Shown here: positions 43,991 to 53,983 of the stretch, in pieces
Layout: each line of letters starts with the position of its first letter
Numbering within the stretch: position 1 is the stretch's first letter
Assembly: GCF_007725405.1 (NCBI RefSeq)
Contig: NZ_CP042163.1
Location: forward strand, 930,001 to 994,000
Length of the DNA: 64,000 bases
Source: Shouchella miscanthi
Lineage (GTDB): Bacteria; Bacillota; Bacilli; Bacillales; Bacillaceae_D
Direction of reading: 5' to 3'
Notes under the pieces: generated by a model
Databases searched by the model: none
What the model saw: only the letters and a program-made list of their open reading frames with translations
Told to the model about the DNA's origin: nothing
Position numbers and translations under genes: made by a program

Positions 43991-44458
43991 TTATTCAACT
44001 CGGTTTGAATCCGGTCGTGATTTTGAACTTGAGCGGTTATCTTCAAATTCTTCACGTGTAAAAACGTCGTCTACATTCATATTAAATTCAACAAGCTCTA
44101 ATCCAGTCATTTGGTGAATATTTCTTGCTACACTCTCTTTAATATCCTTATAAATAGCTGGAATGCTCTTTCCGTATTCAACATATACTTCAAGGTCAAT
44201 GGCTACTTGCTTTTCGCCGACGTCTGCGCGAATGCCTTTTGTAATACTTTCTTCTCTGCCGAATGTCTCTTTCATTCCTTGGAAGAAGCTTCCGCTCATA
44301 CCGAGAATACCGTCTGTTTCAATTGTTGCTAATGCGGCAATTTTTTTTATGACTTCATCATCGTAGGTTAAGTGATTACGATTTTCTTGTTGCGTATTCT
44401 GTTGTTCCTGTTCTATTTGTTCAGTTGTTTTTTCTGTTGAACGAATTGTTGTGGCCAT
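43991..44458 (-). CDS. Asp23/Gls24 family envelope stress protein
   Basis: A 155-residue alkaline-shock-type protein. The domain runs from YDDEVIKKIAALATIETDGILGMSG (about residues 31-55) through VAIDLEVYVEYGKSIPAIYKDIKESVARNIHQMTGLELVEFNMNVDDVF. N- and C-terminal tails are polar and low in complexity (Gln/Glu-rich, Ser/Arg-rich). AAAGGAGTG lies before the ATG. Just upstream (44485-44499) TCCTAC-cga-GTAGGA forms a small exact hairpin. Confidence 0.9.
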   Translation of the reverse strand: MATTIRSTEKTTEQIEQEQQNTQQENRNHLTYDDEVIKKIAALATIETDGILGMSGSFFQGMKETFGREESITKGIRADVGEKQVAIDLEVYVEYGKSIPAIYKDIKESVARNIHQMTGLELVEFNMNVDDVFTREEFEDNRSSSKSRPDSNRVE

Positions 44459-44641
44459 TTTGTATCACTCCTTTTTATCGTTAATCCTACCGAGTAGGAA
44501 CGATGACTTATCCTGTGTGTAACCGTTCTTTAACAAGATTAAACATTTGCGTTACGAAACTTCCTACAATTCCGCTGCTAACAAAAGTGTGAGTGAAGAA
44601 AAATAGTCAGCTTACAGAAAGAATTATTAGAAAATAAGTAG

Positions 44642-44670
44642 TTGACAGTCTATTTAATCAAGAGTAGAAT
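44642..44670 (+). promoter_or_regulatory. Promoter of the cysteine/siroheme operon
   Basis: TTGACA (44642-44647), 17 bases, TAGAAT (44665-44670). Transcription would begin near 44677, leaving a leader of about 63 bases. No S-box or T-box structure is apparent in it. Confidence 0.75.
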
Positions 44671-44739
44671 TTTCTTAAATCATATTAAAATACAAGGGAT
44701 TATCGGAATAATACGAATGATAGAGAAGGAGGAGCGCGA

Positions 44740-45465
44740 TTGAGCTATCTCTATAAAGAAATGCAAAATGGGGATTATGCGATTCTTAATTCGAAGTTGA
44801 AGAGTCGGGATAGTATTGATATTTTACGTTTTGCTCACGAAACTTATGGAAAGAACCTTGTCTATGCGTGTAGCTTTGGGGCAGAAGCAATGGTCATGCT
44901 TGATTTACTGTCCAAAGTCCAAAAAGACGCACAAATCCTTTTTTTAGATACAGACTTCCATTTTAAAGAAACGTATGACCTTATTGAAAAAGTCAAGCAA
45001 CGGTATCCTCATATGAAGATCAAGTTAGCGAAATCATCCCTTACACCAGAAGAGCAGGAGAACCAATTTGGAGCGAAGCTTTGGTTAACAAATCCCGATC
45101 AATGTTGTCAAATCCGGAAATTAGATGTGCTGGAGCGGGAAATGGCACCGTTTGATGCGTGGTTGTCTGGCTTACGCAGGGAGCAGTCACCTACAAGAGC
45201 GAATACTGAATTTATTAATCAAGATAATCGATTTAAAAAAGTGAAGATTTGCCCACTTATCCATTGGACAGAAGAAGAAATTTGGATGTACATCGAGCTC
45301 CACAGACTTCCTTACAATCCGCTTCACGACCAGCATTATCCAAGTATTGGCTGCACCTATTGTACGAAACCGGTTATGCCAGGTCAGGACAATCGTAGTG
45401 GGCGCTGGCAAGGCAACCAAAAGACAGAATGTGGACTACACGCACCGACGAAAGGGGAAAAATAA
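44740..45465 (+). CDS. cysH: Assimilatory APS/PAPS reductase
   Basis: A 241-residue reductase that converts activated sulfate to sulfite. Four cysteines for a 4Fe-4S cluster are present (Cys122-Cys123 in DQCCQIRK; Cys205 and Cys208 in GCTYC), as well as the catalytic Cys231 in ECGLH. The cluster-type pattern marks the form that accepts APS, as in B. subtilis CysH, which uses both APS and PAPS. Start is TTG 44740, six bases after AAGGAGG. It is first in the operon; its stop overlaps the sat start by one base. Confidence 0.93.
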   Translation: MSYLYKEMQNGDYAILNSKLKSRDSIDILRFAHETYGKNLVYACSFGAEAMVMLDLLSKVQKDAQILFLDTDFHFKETYDLIEKVKQRYPHMKIKLAKSSLTPEEQENQFGAKLWLTNPDQCCQIRKLDVLEREMAPFDAWLSGLRREQSPTRANTEFINQDNRFKKVKICPLIHWTEEEIWMYIELHRLPYNPLHDQHYPSIGCTYCTKPVMPGQDNRSGRWQGNQKTECGLHAPTKGEK

Positions 45466-46598
45466 TGGTGGTAAAAGAGAAGGAACTTGTACAGCTTTAC
45501 GATCCAACTTACGCAATAAAAGGGATAGAGGCAGAGATTGAACTGGATGGTTTTGCTCTGTCGGATTTAGAGTTAATTGGAATTGGGGGGTTTTCACCGT
45601 TAACAGGTTTTTTAAATGAAGAAGACTATCAATCAGTTGTTGACAGCATGCGTTTAGTTAATGGCGCACCATGGAGTATTCCCATCACATTACCAGTTAA
45701 TCAGCAAAAGGCAGAATTATTGAAAAATCATACAAAAGCCAAGCTTGTGTATAAAGGCGACGTTTATGGTGTGATTACGATTGAAACCATCTATCAACCT
45801 GATAAAAAGCGAGAAGCGAAGCACGTGTACCAAACCGAGGACACGGAGCATCCAGGAGTTGCAAAGCTCTTTTCTAGACCGAGTGTGTACGTCGGTGGCG
45901 ATATTGTACTAATAAAACGATTAGAACGGGAGCAGTTCGGTTCTTATTATCTTGATCCAGCGGAAACCCGGGAACAGTTTGCTGAAAAGGGTTGGAAAAC
46001 CGTTGTTGGTTTTCAAACACGCAATCCGGTTCACCGTGCTCATGAATACATACAAAAAGCAGCGCTAGAAACGGTGGACGGGTTATTCTTAAATCCACTT
46101 GTTGGAGAAACGAAGGCAGGAGATATTCCAGCAGACGTTAGAATGGAAAGTTATGAGGTTTTGCTAGCAAACTACTATCCTCAAGAGCGTGTTCATTTGT
46201 CTGTTTTTCCAGCTGCTATGCGCTATGCAGGCCCAAGAGAAGCAATCTTCCATGCGCTTGTTCGAAAAAATTACGGCTGCACGCATTTTATCGTTGGGCG
46301 TGATCATGCTGGTGTAGGAAATTATTATGGAACCTATGACGCACAGGAGATTTTTAAGGAATTTAAGCCGGATGAATTAGGCATCAAACCCCTTTTCTTT
46401 GAGCACAGTTTCTTCTGCAAAGCATGCGGTAACATGGCATCGTCTAAAACGTGTCCACATGAGCGTACTCAGCATGTCATTCTATCTGGTACAAAGGTTC
46501 GTGAGATGTTAGCAAAAGGGGAACTGCCACCAGCGGAATTTAGTCGGAAAGAAGTCGTTGAAATTTTAATTCGTGGTCAGCAGGAGGCAGGTGCATGA
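45465..46598 (+). CDS. sat: Sulfate adenylyltransferase (ATP sulfurylase)
   Basis: A 377-residue homomeric-type ATP sulfurylase that makes APS from sulfate and ATP. Active-site motifs are [13 protein letters not shown] and [14 protein letters not shown]; a Cys pair region [18 protein letters not shown] may bind zinc, as in related enzymes. The open frame extends up to 45429, but AAAGGGG fits ATG 45465. Stop overlaps the cysC start. Confidence 0.94.
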   Translation: MVVKEKELVQLYDPTYAIKGIEAEIELDGFALSDLELIGIGGFSPLTGFLNEEDYQSVVDSMRLVNGAPWSIPITLPVNQQKAELLKNHTKAKLVYKGDVYGVITIETIYQPDKKREAKHVYQTEDTEHPGVAKLFSRPSVYVGGDIVLIKRLEREQFGSYYLDPAETREQFAEKGWKTVVGFQTRNPVHRAHEYIQKAALETVDGLFLNPLVGETKAGDIPADVRMESYEVLLANYYPQERVHLSVFPAAMRYAGPREAIFHALVRKNYGCTHFIVGRDHAGVGNYYGTYDAQEIFKEFKPDELGIKPLFFEHSFFCKACGNMASSKTCPHERTQHVILSGTKVREMLAKGELPPAEFSRKEVVEILIRGQQEAGA

Positions 46599-47200
46599 GT
46601 AAATCGGTTGACAATCTTGTTTGGCATGAAGCAACGATTACAAAAGAAGACCGCCAAACGAAAAACAATCATAAAAGCTGTTTACTTTGGTTTACTGGCT
46701 TGTCTGGATCAGGTAAATCAACGTTAGCCAATGCTCTTGATCAAGTGCTATATAACAATCACTTAAACAGCTACGTGTTAGACGGGGATAACATTCGCCA
46801 AGGACTGAATCAAGATTTAGGATTCACTGATGCTGATAGAGTAGAGAATATTCGTCGTATTGGCGAAGTGAGTAAATTGTTTGTTGATGCGGGCACCATT
46901 GTATCAACAGCTTTTATTTCGCCATTTGAAAATGATCGTCAACGTGTACGGGAGCGTTTTGCTGAAAATGAATTTATTGAAGTGTATGTCAAATGCGATT
47001 TAGAAGAGTGTGAAAAGCGAGATGTAAAAGGCTTGTATAAAAAAGCAAGGGCAGGAGAAATTCCACACTTCACAGGTATTAGTTCGCCTTATGAAGCACC
47101 GAGTCATCCAGAGATTGTTGTAGACACGGCAAAGGAAACCATTGAACAATCGGTAGAAAAACTGGTGAACTATTTAAAGGAAAAACAGATTGTAAGGTAA
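46595..47200 (+). CDS. cysC: Adenylylsulfate kinase
   Basis: A 201-residue APS kinase producing PAPS. Walker [13 protein letters not shown] is at about residues 33-44; the APS-binding loop is [17 protein letters not shown] and [16 protein letters not shown] follows. Complete length. Its presence together with an APS-type CysH means sulfate may be reduced through either APS or PAPS. Confidence 0.94.
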   Translation: MSKSVDNLVWHEATITKEDRQTKNNHKSCLLWFTGLSGSGKSTLANALDQVLYNNHLNSYVLDGDNIRQGLNQDLGFTDADRVENIRRIGEVSKLFVDAGTIVSTAFISPFENDRQRVRERFAENEFIEVYVKCDLEECEKRDVKGLYKKARAGEIPHFTGISSPYEAPSHPEIVVDTAKETIEQSVEKLVNYLKEKQIVR

Positions 47201-47211
47201 GGGGGCAACAC

Positions 47212-48597
47212 ATGAGTAGAGGAACCGTTTACCTTATTGGAGCAGGTCCCGGGGATATTGGGCTTATTAGTTATAAAGGAATGAAGCGATTGCGACAAGC
47301 TGATGTGGTACTGTACGACAGGCTTGTCAACCCTTTACTTCTAGAGGAAGTAAAAGATGGAGCCGAGTTGATTTATGTCGGTAAGCTCCCAAATCGCCAC
47401 ATTTTAAGGCAAGAGGCCATTCACGATGAACTGGTACGTCAAGCCGATATTCATCAAACCGTCGTTCGGTTAAAGGGAGGCGATCCTAGTGTATTTGGCC
47501 GGGTAGGAGAAGAGGCAGCGTTTTTAGAGCGTTATCAAGTCCCGTTTGAAATTATACCAGGTATCACATCTGGCATTGCGGTACCAGCTTATGCAAATGT
47601 TCCAGTTACCCATCGAACGAAGGGTACGAGTTTTGCGGTCGCAACCGGGCACAGTCAAAAAGAGAATTCACTTGAACTGGACTGGTCAGGGCTTGCTAAA
47701 ATTGACACGGTTGCTTTTTATATGGGGGTAAAAAATCTTCCGCGAATTGTTGAGAACTTTATTCAACATGGTCGTCTTGAAAATGAAAGCGTCTTATGCA
47801 TTCAATGGGGAACGACGAGCAAGCAAAAAGTGGTGAAAGCAACGTTAGCGACTATTGTTGAAGAAGTAAAGAGTCACGGTATTGGGAACCCAGCCATTAC
47901 GCTTGTCGGTAAAGTAGCTGAGCTTTATGAGGGGAAAAGTTGGTTTGAGGATCGGCCTTTATTTGGGCATTATCCACTTGTGTTAACAGAAGATGCCTCA
48001 ACCTTAGTAAGCGATTTAAGACAAGCAGGTGCGGAGGCATTCGCTCCTAAAGTAGCGCTTCGAAGGGATGGAAATGGCGTTTTCTTTTATTCTAGCGATG
48101 ACGTAGAAGTGTTTATTCAACAGTTAAGAGAAGATATGGTGGATATTCGGACGGTTTCGCTCAACCTTGTGGCTATGACGGCAAGCGCCCAGGATGCGCT
48201 TAAGCACTATGGTCTTTTATCCTCTCCGTTAGAGGAGGAAGTAGAGGAGTGGTCTTCGTTTTTACATTTGGAACGAACGTGGACAACTGCAACAAAAGTT
48301 ATTCTAGAACGTTTACAAGAGGAGCAATCGATTACAGCTATTATTCTATCGTCTTCTCAACAACTACCAAGCTTACTTAAGGTCGTTGAACAGTACCCTG
48401 AATTAAGGGAACTTCCAATCTATAGCAACAAAGAGGAAGTGGTAAAAGCGTTGCTGACACTAGGGTTTCATGGAGTTCAAGTGAGCGCTCCCACCTCCAG
48501 CGTGTTAGGGCAGTGGTTATATGCAAGGCAAGGGAAGGTGATAAACCGTGCAAGCCGTTCTTTACGTCGGTCATGGCAGCCGAGTTCAAACGGGTAA
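47212..48597 (+). CDS. sumT: Uroporphyrinogen-III C-methyltransferase with a C-terminal HemD-like domain
   Basis: A 461-residue protein. Residues 1-245 are a full SUMT/CobA: YLIGAGPGDIGLISYKG, VVRLKGGDPSVFGRVGEE and PGITSGIAVPAYANVPVTHR bind S-adenosylmethionine and uroporphyrinogen. It makes precorrin-2 for siroheme. The extra 215 residues look like a diverged uroporphyrinogen-III synthase fold (two alternating alpha/beta parts; LVLTEDASTLVSDLRQAGAEAFAPKVALR resembles the HemD start). B. subtilis YlnD lacks this part. It is followed by sirB, whose start lies 50 bases inside this gene. Confidence 0.87.
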   Translation: MSRGTVYLIGAGPGDIGLISYKGMKRLRQADVVLYDRLVNPLLLEEVKDGAELIYVGKLPNRHILRQEAIHDELVRQADIHQTVVRLKGGDPSVFGRVGEEAAFLERYQVPFEIIPGITSGIAVPAYANVPVTHRTKGTSFAVATGHSQKENSLELDWSGLAKIDTVAFYMGVKNLPRIVENFIQHGRLENESVLCIQWGTTSKQKVVKATLATIVEEVKSHGIGNPAITLVGKVAELYEGKSWFEDRPLFGHYPLVLTEDASTLVSDLRQAGAEAFAPKVALRRDGNGVFFYSSDDVEVFIQQLREDMVDIRTVSLNLVAMTASAQDALKHYGLLSSPLEEEVEEWSSFLHLERTWTTATKVILERLQEEQSITAIILSSSQQLPSLLKVVEQYPELRELPIYSNKEEVVKALLTLGFHGVQVSAPTSSVLGQWLYARQGKVINRASRSLRRSWQPSSNG

Positions 48598-49312
48598 TGA
48601 GCAGTTTAAAACGTTCATTGATCGTATAAAGCCATCCTTTTCTCATTTTCAAACGTTCGCCTTTATCGAGTTAACCGCGCCGACGATTCAAGAAGGCATT
48701 GACCGTTGTATACAGGCAGGGGCGACAAAAATTGCTGTTGTTCCGGTTCTGTTATTAACGGCGTACCATGCCAACAAAGATATTCCAGATGAATTGAGAA
48801 AAGCGAAGAGACGGTACCCATCGATAGCATTTACATATGGGCGCCCTTTTGGCATTCATCAGGATGTCATTCAAGTAGCTATTGATCGTCTTCAACGGGC
48901 AGGGTTACAAGCAATGAACGGTATACGTGAAGAGGGGACGACTATTTTAGTCATTGGACGAGGATCAAGTGATGGAAACCAACCGAGTGATGTAGCAAAA
49001 ATTGGACGACTTTTATATGAACGTCTAGCGTGTGATAACGTGGAAATAGCCTTTCTTGCTGCGACAACACCAACTGTAGAGCAAGGGTTATTGAAGTGTG
49101 AGCAATTACGTGCAAAGAACGTTTACGTGTTGCCGTATTTATTATTTACAGGTGTACTAATGAATGAACTAGAAGAACGAATTGGAGTACGAAATGAAGG
49201 AACAGATACAAACTACATTCTCTGTGATTTTCTAGGATTCGATTTTGGTTTAGAAGGTGTACTAGAAGCACGGGCAAAAGAAGCGATCGAAATGGAGCCG
49301 GTTATCCTATGA
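48548..49312 (+). CDS. sirB: Sirohydrochlorin ferrochelatase
   Basis: A 254-residue CbiX/SirB-type chelatase that inserts iron into sirohydrochlorin. Two related halves each begin with a metal-side motif: VLYVGHGSRVQTGNEQFK, and ILVIGRGSSDGNQPSDVAKIGRLL. The first His (GHGS) is the usual metal ligand; the second half has GRGS. GTG 48548 overlaps the previous gene by 50 bases, with AAGGTGAT upstream. Siroheme is the cofactor of the CysI encoded downstream. Confidence 0.9.
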   Translation: MQAVLYVGHGSRVQTGNEQFKTFIDRIKPSFSHFQTFAFIELTAPTIQEGIDRCIQAGATKIAVVPVLLLTAYHANKDIPDELRKAKRRYPSIAFTYGRPFGIHQDVIQVAIDRLQRAGLQAMNGIREEGTTILVIGRGSSDGNQPSDVAKIGRLLYERLACDNVEIAFLAATTPTVEQGLLKCEQLRAKNVYVLPYLLFTGVLMNELEERIGVRNEGTDTNYILCDFLGFDFGLEGVLEARAKEAIEMEPVIL

Positions 49313-49938
49313 GCCATGCCCTTCCTTACATGATTCAAGTTTCGCAATTATCAATAACGGTCGTTGGAGGAGGAATGGTTGCGAAGAAACGCACGCAATC
49401 GCTCGTTGATGCTGGAGCGCACATTCATCTCGTTACCCCGCGTTTGGAGGGTGATTGGGATGAACTTCTTCGTTCACACAAAGTTACGTGGGAAGCACGT
49501 GAAGGAACATATGAAGAATGTTTTTTAGCGGATTGGGTTTTTCTTTGTACCAATAATTCCGCTTTACATGATGGGTTTAAGCGAAACAAAGCACCTCGCC
49601 AAATGATTTATCGTTGCGATGTAGCACAAGATGGCAGTTTCTATGTACCAGCATCCATCCAAAAAGGGTTATTAAGTGTGAGCGTATCGACAGCCGGCGC
49701 AAGCCCATCGTACACAAAACAATTAAAAGAAACACTTGAAGCCGTCTTGCCTACACATGCAGCTGAGGATTTACAATTTTTACAGCAAGCGAGAAAAAGA
49801 ATACTCGCTCAAAAAGGAGAAAGGCAAGCTAAGCTAAAGCTGTTAAAAGAATTAGCGTCAAAGGACCGTTTGAGAAACCCTAACCGGGAAGAGTGGTTAA
49901 ACGAGGCGTGCGCGTTAGTAGAAAAAGAGAGAAGATAA
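49309..49938 (+). CDS. sirC: Precorrin-2 dehydrogenase
   Basis: A 209-residue NAD-dependent dehydrogenase that oxidises precorrin-2 to sirohydrochlorin. The Rossmann loop is TVVGGGMVAKKRTQSLVDAG, followed by VFLCTNN and VSVSTAGASPSYTKQLKETLE, matching SirC/YlnF and the N-terminal part of CysG. ATGA overlap with sirB. Confidence 0.92.
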   Translation: MSHALPYMIQVSQLSITVVGGGMVAKKRTQSLVDAGAHIHLVTPRLEGDWDELLRSHKVTWEAREGTYEECFLADWVFLCTNNSALHDGFKRNKAPRQMIYRCDVAQDGSFYVPASIQKGLLSVSVSTAGASPSYTKQLKETLEAVLPTHAAEDLQFLQQARKRILAQKGERQAKLKLLKELASKDRLRNPNREEWLNEACALVEKERR

Positions 49939-49951
49939 GAGGTGGAAGAAT

Positions 49952-51778
49952 TTGCAGTTGCAACCAACGAATAGTCCATTTACTCAACAACAAGTTGAAT
50001 GGCTAAATCAATTACTACCAACCTTAACGCCAGAGCAAAAAGTTTGGCTGAGTGGTTTTATGGCAGCGTCAGGAAGCTCAGCGAGTACAGAAGTAGCGGC
50101 TAGTGCGGAGGTGAAGAGCGAGCCAACAAAAGAAGACGCGATCGCAGCGAAGGGTGAGGTAACGATTTTATATGGTTCCCAAACAGGGAATAGTCAACAG
50201 CTAGCAGAGCTTGCAGCAACTCAGTTAAAAGAACAAGGCGTAGACGTGATTTTGTCGTCTATGCATACATACAAGCCAAAACAATTAAAAGATGTTAAGC
50301 AGTTGCTCATTGTTGTTAGTACACATGGAGAAGGTGAACCACCAGATCATGCAATTACCTTCCACGAATTTTTATATAGTAGAAAAGCGCCTAAATTAGA
50401 AGGGTTGGCCTATTCAGTCCTTGCGTTAGGAGACTCATCTTATGAATTTTTCTGTCAGACAGGAAAAGACTTTGATGAGCGTTTAACAGAATTAGGTGGA
50501 ACCCGGTTATATCCTCGTGTTGATTGCGATCTTGATTTTGATGAAGAAGCAAATGAATGGATAACAGGGGTGGTGAAAAGCTTAGCTGAACAAAGCGGAG
50601 AACCGGAGGGTGTGGTTCAAACAGAAACACAAGCAGCATCCGCAACAAGCACGACTTATTCTCGTTCAAACCCGTTCCAAGCAGAGGTGCTTACCAATCT
50701 GAATTTAAATGGACGAGGCTCAGCCAAAGAAACCCGACATCTAGAATTGTCACTTGAGGGATCGGGACTATCTTATGCACCTGGAGATAGCGTTGGTATT
50801 TTTCCGGAGAATGATCAAGCGCTTGTGGAAGCATTATTAGAGACAACAGGCTGGGATGAAGAAGAGGCAGTTACCATTAACAAAAAAGGCGATGTAGCAC
50901 CATTAAAGAATGCACTTTGTTGTCACTTTGAAATTACGGTGCTCACAAAGCCTCTATTGGAAAAAGCCTCATTGCTGACAGATAATCAAGCATTAAAGAC
51001 ATTGCTTCAACCAGATCATGCAGAAGAATTAAAAGCTTATCTAGAAGGACGTGATCTTCTGGATTTGTACGAAGACTTCGGCCCTTGGAACGCAGGAGCA
51101 GCAAATTTTGCTGCGATTCTAAGAAAGATCCCACCTCGCTTGTATTCCATCGCAAGTAGTTACGAAGCAGAACCAGAAGAAGTCCATTTAACCATTGGGG
51201 CTGTACGCTATGATGCAAATGGACGAAGTCGATCTGGGGTATGTTCTGTGGAATGTGCAGAGCGGAAAGAACCAGGTGATACAGTATCTATTTTCATACA
51301 AAAAAATGAAAGCTTCCGTTTGCCAAGTGAAGAAGCACCCATTATTATGATCGGTCCAGGAACAGGTGTAGCACCGTTTCGTGCCTTTTTAGAAGAACGA
51401 GACGAGCGTGGTAGTGAAAGCCCAGCTTGGTTGTTTTTCGGCGATCAGCACTTCACAACGGATTTTCTGTATCAAACTGATTTTCAACGCTGGTTAAAAG
51501 ACGGTGTTCTCTCGAAAATGGATGTGGCATTCTCGCGGGATACAGCGGAGAAAGTGTATGTACAGCACCGGATGAAAGAGCATGGGTCTGAACTATTCAC
51601 ATGGTTAGAGGACGGTGCTTATGTGTATGTATGTGGAGACGAAAAACACATGGCAAAAGACGTACAAGATACACTGATTGAAATTATACAAGACGAAGGT
51701 CAGAAAACAGAGGAAGAAGCAGTCGCGTATTTAACGACAATGCAGCAGCAAAACCGCTACTTGCGAGACGTATATTAA
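49952..51778 (+). CDS. cysJ: Sulfite reductase flavoprotein alpha subunit
   Basis: A 608-residue diflavin reductase passing electrons from NADPH to CysI. The FMN (flavodoxin) domain with YGSQTGNSQQLAE spans about residues 70-205; the FAD domain has RLYSIASSY and SGVCSVECAE; the NADPH part shows MIGPGTGVAPFRAFLEERDERG and YVYVCGDEKHMAKDV. Start is TTG 49952, after AAGAGGTGG. It lies thirteen bases from the cysI start. Confidence 0.94.
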   Translation: MQLQPTNSPFTQQQVEWLNQLLPTLTPEQKVWLSGFMAASGSSASTEVAASAEVKSEPTKEDAIAAKGEVTILYGSQTGNSQQLAELAATQLKEQGVDVILSSMHTYKPKQLKDVKQLLIVVSTHGEGEPPDHAITFHEFLYSRKAPKLEGLAYSVLALGDSSYEFFCQTGKDFDERLTELGGTRLYPRVDCDLDFDEEANEWITGVVKSLAEQSGEPEGVVQTETQAASATSTTYSRSNPFQAEVLTNLNLNGRGSAKETRHLELSLEGSGLSYAPGDSVGIFPENDQALVEALLETTGWDEEEAVTINKKGDVAPLKNALCCHFEITVLTKPLLEKASLLTDNQALKTLLQPDHAEELKAYLEGRDLLDLYEDFGPWNAGAANFAAILRKIPPRLYSIASSYEAEPEEVHLTIGAVRYDANGRSRSGVCSVECAERKEPGDTVSIFIQKNESFRLPSEEAPIIMIGPGTGVAPFRAFLEERDERGSESPAWLFFGDQHFTTDFLYQTDFQRWLKDGVLSKMDVAFSRDTAEKVYVQHRMKEHGSELFTWLEDGAYVYVCGDEKHMAKDVQDTLIEIIQDEGQKTEEEAVAYLTTMQQQNRYLRDVY

Positions 51779-51791
51779 TGGAGGGATATAA

Positions 51792-53513
51792 TTGACGAAT
51801 AAAGACGCAATTCAGGCACAGGATGGACCTCCGAGTGACGTAGAGCGGATAAAACGCGAAAGCAATTATTTACGTGGAACGCTAACAGAGGCGCTGGCAG
51901 AACCGATTTCGTCAGGTATTAATGATGATGATAACCGCTTAATGAAATTCCACGGCAGTTATTTGCAAGATGATCGTGACTTAAGAGAGGAACGAAGACA
52001 GCAAAAGCTTGAGCCTGCTTACCAATTCATGGTTCGAGTTCGATTACCGGGAGGGGTGGCAACACCTGAACAGTGGCTAAAAATGGATGAACTTGCGCAC
52101 GAGTATGGAAATGGCACATTACGGTTAACGACGCGACAAACGTTTCAAATGCACGGCATTTTAAAATGGAATATGAAAAAGAGCATTCAAGGCATAAACG
52201 AGGCTTTAATGGACACGATTGCAGCGTGTGGAGATGTGAACCGAAATGTCATGATTACGCCGAACCCTTATCAATCGGAGTATCACCAAGAGGTATATGA
52301 GTATGCGCGGAAATTAAGCGATGACTTGTTACCGAAAACACGAGCTTATCATGAAATATGGCTCGATGAAGAGAAAGTGGCAGAGACACCGAAGCAAGAA
52401 GAATTGGAACCGATGTATGGAGCGCTCTATCTCCCTCGAAAATTTAAAATTGGCGTAGCCATTCCACCAGCGAATGATGTGGATGTCTTTTCTCAAGACA
52501 TTGGCTATATTGCCGTTATTGAAGATGGGAAGTTACAAGGCTTTAACGTTGCTGTCGGTGGAGGCATGGGGATGACCCATGGCGATAAACAAACCTATCC
52601 TCAGCTTGGGCGTGTCATTGGCTTTTGCAAACCAGATCAAATGGTAGAAATTGCAGAAAAGCTCATTACGATCCAGCGGGACTACGGTAATCGTTCCGAG
52701 CGGAAATATGCGCGCTTCAAATATACAATTGATAAGCGTGGCCTTGATTGGTTGGTGTCTGAACTTCGTGATCGCTTAGGTTGGCAGCTTGGCGAAGCAA
52801 AATCGTTTCAATTTGATCATAATGGGGATCGTTATGGGTGGACAAAGGGCATTCGTGGACGGTGGCATTTTACATTATTTGTACAAAACGGCCGAATTAA
52901 AGACGACGCTGACTATCAACTGATGACTGGTTTGCGAGAAATTGCCAAGGTTCATACAGGGGATTTTCGTTTAACAGGAAACCAAAACGTCATCATTAGC
53001 AATGTGACAACGGCGAAGAAAAAACAACTAACAGCGTTAATTGAACAGTATGGGTTATCAGATGGTACGTATACATCGGGATTACGAAGAAATTCAATGG
53101 CGTGCGTAGCCTTCCCTACATGTGGCTTAGCGATGGCAGAATCAGAACGGTATCTCCCCTCTCTTGTGACAAAGCTTGAATATGTACTAGATGATGCAGG
53201 CTTAAAAGATGAAGATATTACCATTCGAATGGCTGGCTGTCCTAATGGCTGTTCCCGTGCGGCAATAGCTGAAATTGGTTTTATTGGAAAAGCGCCAGGG
53301 AAGTACAATCTTTATTTAGGTGCAGGTTTTGCCGGAGAGCGTCTCAGTAAAATGTATAAGGAAAACATCGGCGAAGCGGAAATTCTCGATACGTTGTCTC
53401 CAATCATTCATGATTATTCAAAAAGACGTACAGAAAACGAGCGCTTTGGCGATTTCGTCATTCGTTCTGGTTACATTAAGAAGACAGAATCAGGAACGGA
53501 TTTTCATAACTAG
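51792..53513 (+). CDS. cysI: Sulfite reductase hemoprotein beta subunit
   Basis: A 573-residue siroheme/4Fe-4S reductase turning sulfite into sulfide with six electrons. The cofactor cysteines are visible: [14 protein letters not shown] and AGCPNGCSR (Cx5C ... Cx3C). The substrate-side basic motif [13 protein letters not shown] is present. Start is TTG after GGAGGG. It closes the operon; a terminator follows about 110 bases on. Confidence 0.95.
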   Translation: MTNKDAIQAQDGPPSDVERIKRESNYLRGTLTEALAEPISSGINDDDNRLMKFHGSYLQDDRDLREERRQQKLEPAYQFMVRVRLPGGVATPEQWLKMDELAHEYGNGTLRLTTRQTFQMHGILKWNMKKSIQGINEALMDTIAACGDVNRNVMITPNPYQSEYHQEVYEYARKLSDDLLPKTRAYHEIWLDEEKVAETPKQEELEPMYGALYLPRKFKIGVAIPPANDVDVFSQDIGYIAVIEDGKLQGFNVAVGGGMGMTHGDKQTYPQLGRVIGFCKPDQMVEIAEKLITIQRDYGNRSERKYARFKYTIDKRGLDWLVSELRDRLGWQLGEAKSFQFDHNGDRYGWTKGIRGRWHFTLFVQNGRIKDDADYQLMTGLREIAKVHTGDFRLTGNQNVIISNVTTAKKKQLTALIEQYGLSDGTYTSGLRRNSMACVAFPTCGLAMAESERYLPSLVTKLEYVLDDAGLKDEDITIRMAGCPNGCSRAAIAEIGFIGKAPGKYNLYLGAGFAGERLSKMYKENIGEAEILDTLSPIIHDYSKRRTENERFGDFVIRSGYIKKTESGTDFHN

Positions 53514-53611
53514 TGAGCCGACGCTTTCTTTTCCTAGGATAAACTGTTGTCTTGGCATGTTTTGGCTTAGCTGTTGGACAAAGCTAGTATGAAAGAGAGC
53601 CATTAAGAAAC

Positions 53612-53660
53612 GAAAACAAAACCCCGACACAATAAACGGTGTCGGGGTATCGTTATTTTC
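53612..53660. terminator. Bidirectional terminator between cysI and a small membrane gene
   Basis: ACCCCGACAC (53621-53630) pairs exactly with GTGTCGGGGT (53639-53648). A T-rich tail follows on each strand (ATCGTTATTTTC on plus, TTTGTTTTCG on minus). Confidence 0.88.
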
Positions 53661-53793
53661 GACCTTTCACAAGCTGAATGATTAATACAATTAATGCAAC
53701 AATCAGAAGTAAATTAATAAAGCCACCAGCAACATCAAGCACAAGTCCGACGAGCCAGACAGCAAGGATAATACCAAGAATGGTCCAAAGCAT
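53653..53793 (-). CDS. Small hydrophobic protein of the lmo0937 type
   Basis: A 46-residue protein with two membrane stretches, MLWTILGIILAVWLVGLVL and FINLLLIVALIVLIIQLV, and a basic end (KGRK). This is the pattern of the short lmo0937-family membrane proteins common in Bacilli, function unknown. GGGAGGA (53802-53807 region) lies eight bases before the ATG. Its 3' end leads into the shared terminator. Confidence 0.85.
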   Translation of the reverse strand: MLWTILGIILAVWLVGLVLDVAGGFINLLLIVALIVLIIQLVKGRK

Positions 53794-53920
53794 AATGAAT
53801 TCCTCCCTATTTAACATAATGTAATACTAGTATCATCCCCTATTGTTTAAGCAGATAAACATTTGCTGCAATTCATTCGAATCTCCATGTGAACAAGTAC
53901 CCCCTTTAAAAGAAAAAAGA

Positions 53921-53948
53921 CATATTATGAACATTCCTTTCATAGAAT
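53921..53948 (+). promoter_or_regulatory. Candidate sigma-E promoter of the SpoIIP-like gene
   Basis: CATATT (53921-53926), 14 bases, CATAGAAT (53941-53948) fits the sigma-E pattern kmATATT-N14/15-CATACAnT with few mismatches. It lies 35 bases before the GTG start. The -10 shares CATAGA with the one proposed for spoIIP. Confidence 0.5.
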
Positions 53949-53983
53949 ACTGACACAGCACTTTTTTGCAAGGGGGACGAGTT

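Noticed and set aside
44671-44739. SAM or T-box riboswitch before cysH
   Set aside because: The leader is only about 63 bases and shows no S-box core, T-box sequence or terminator hairpin.
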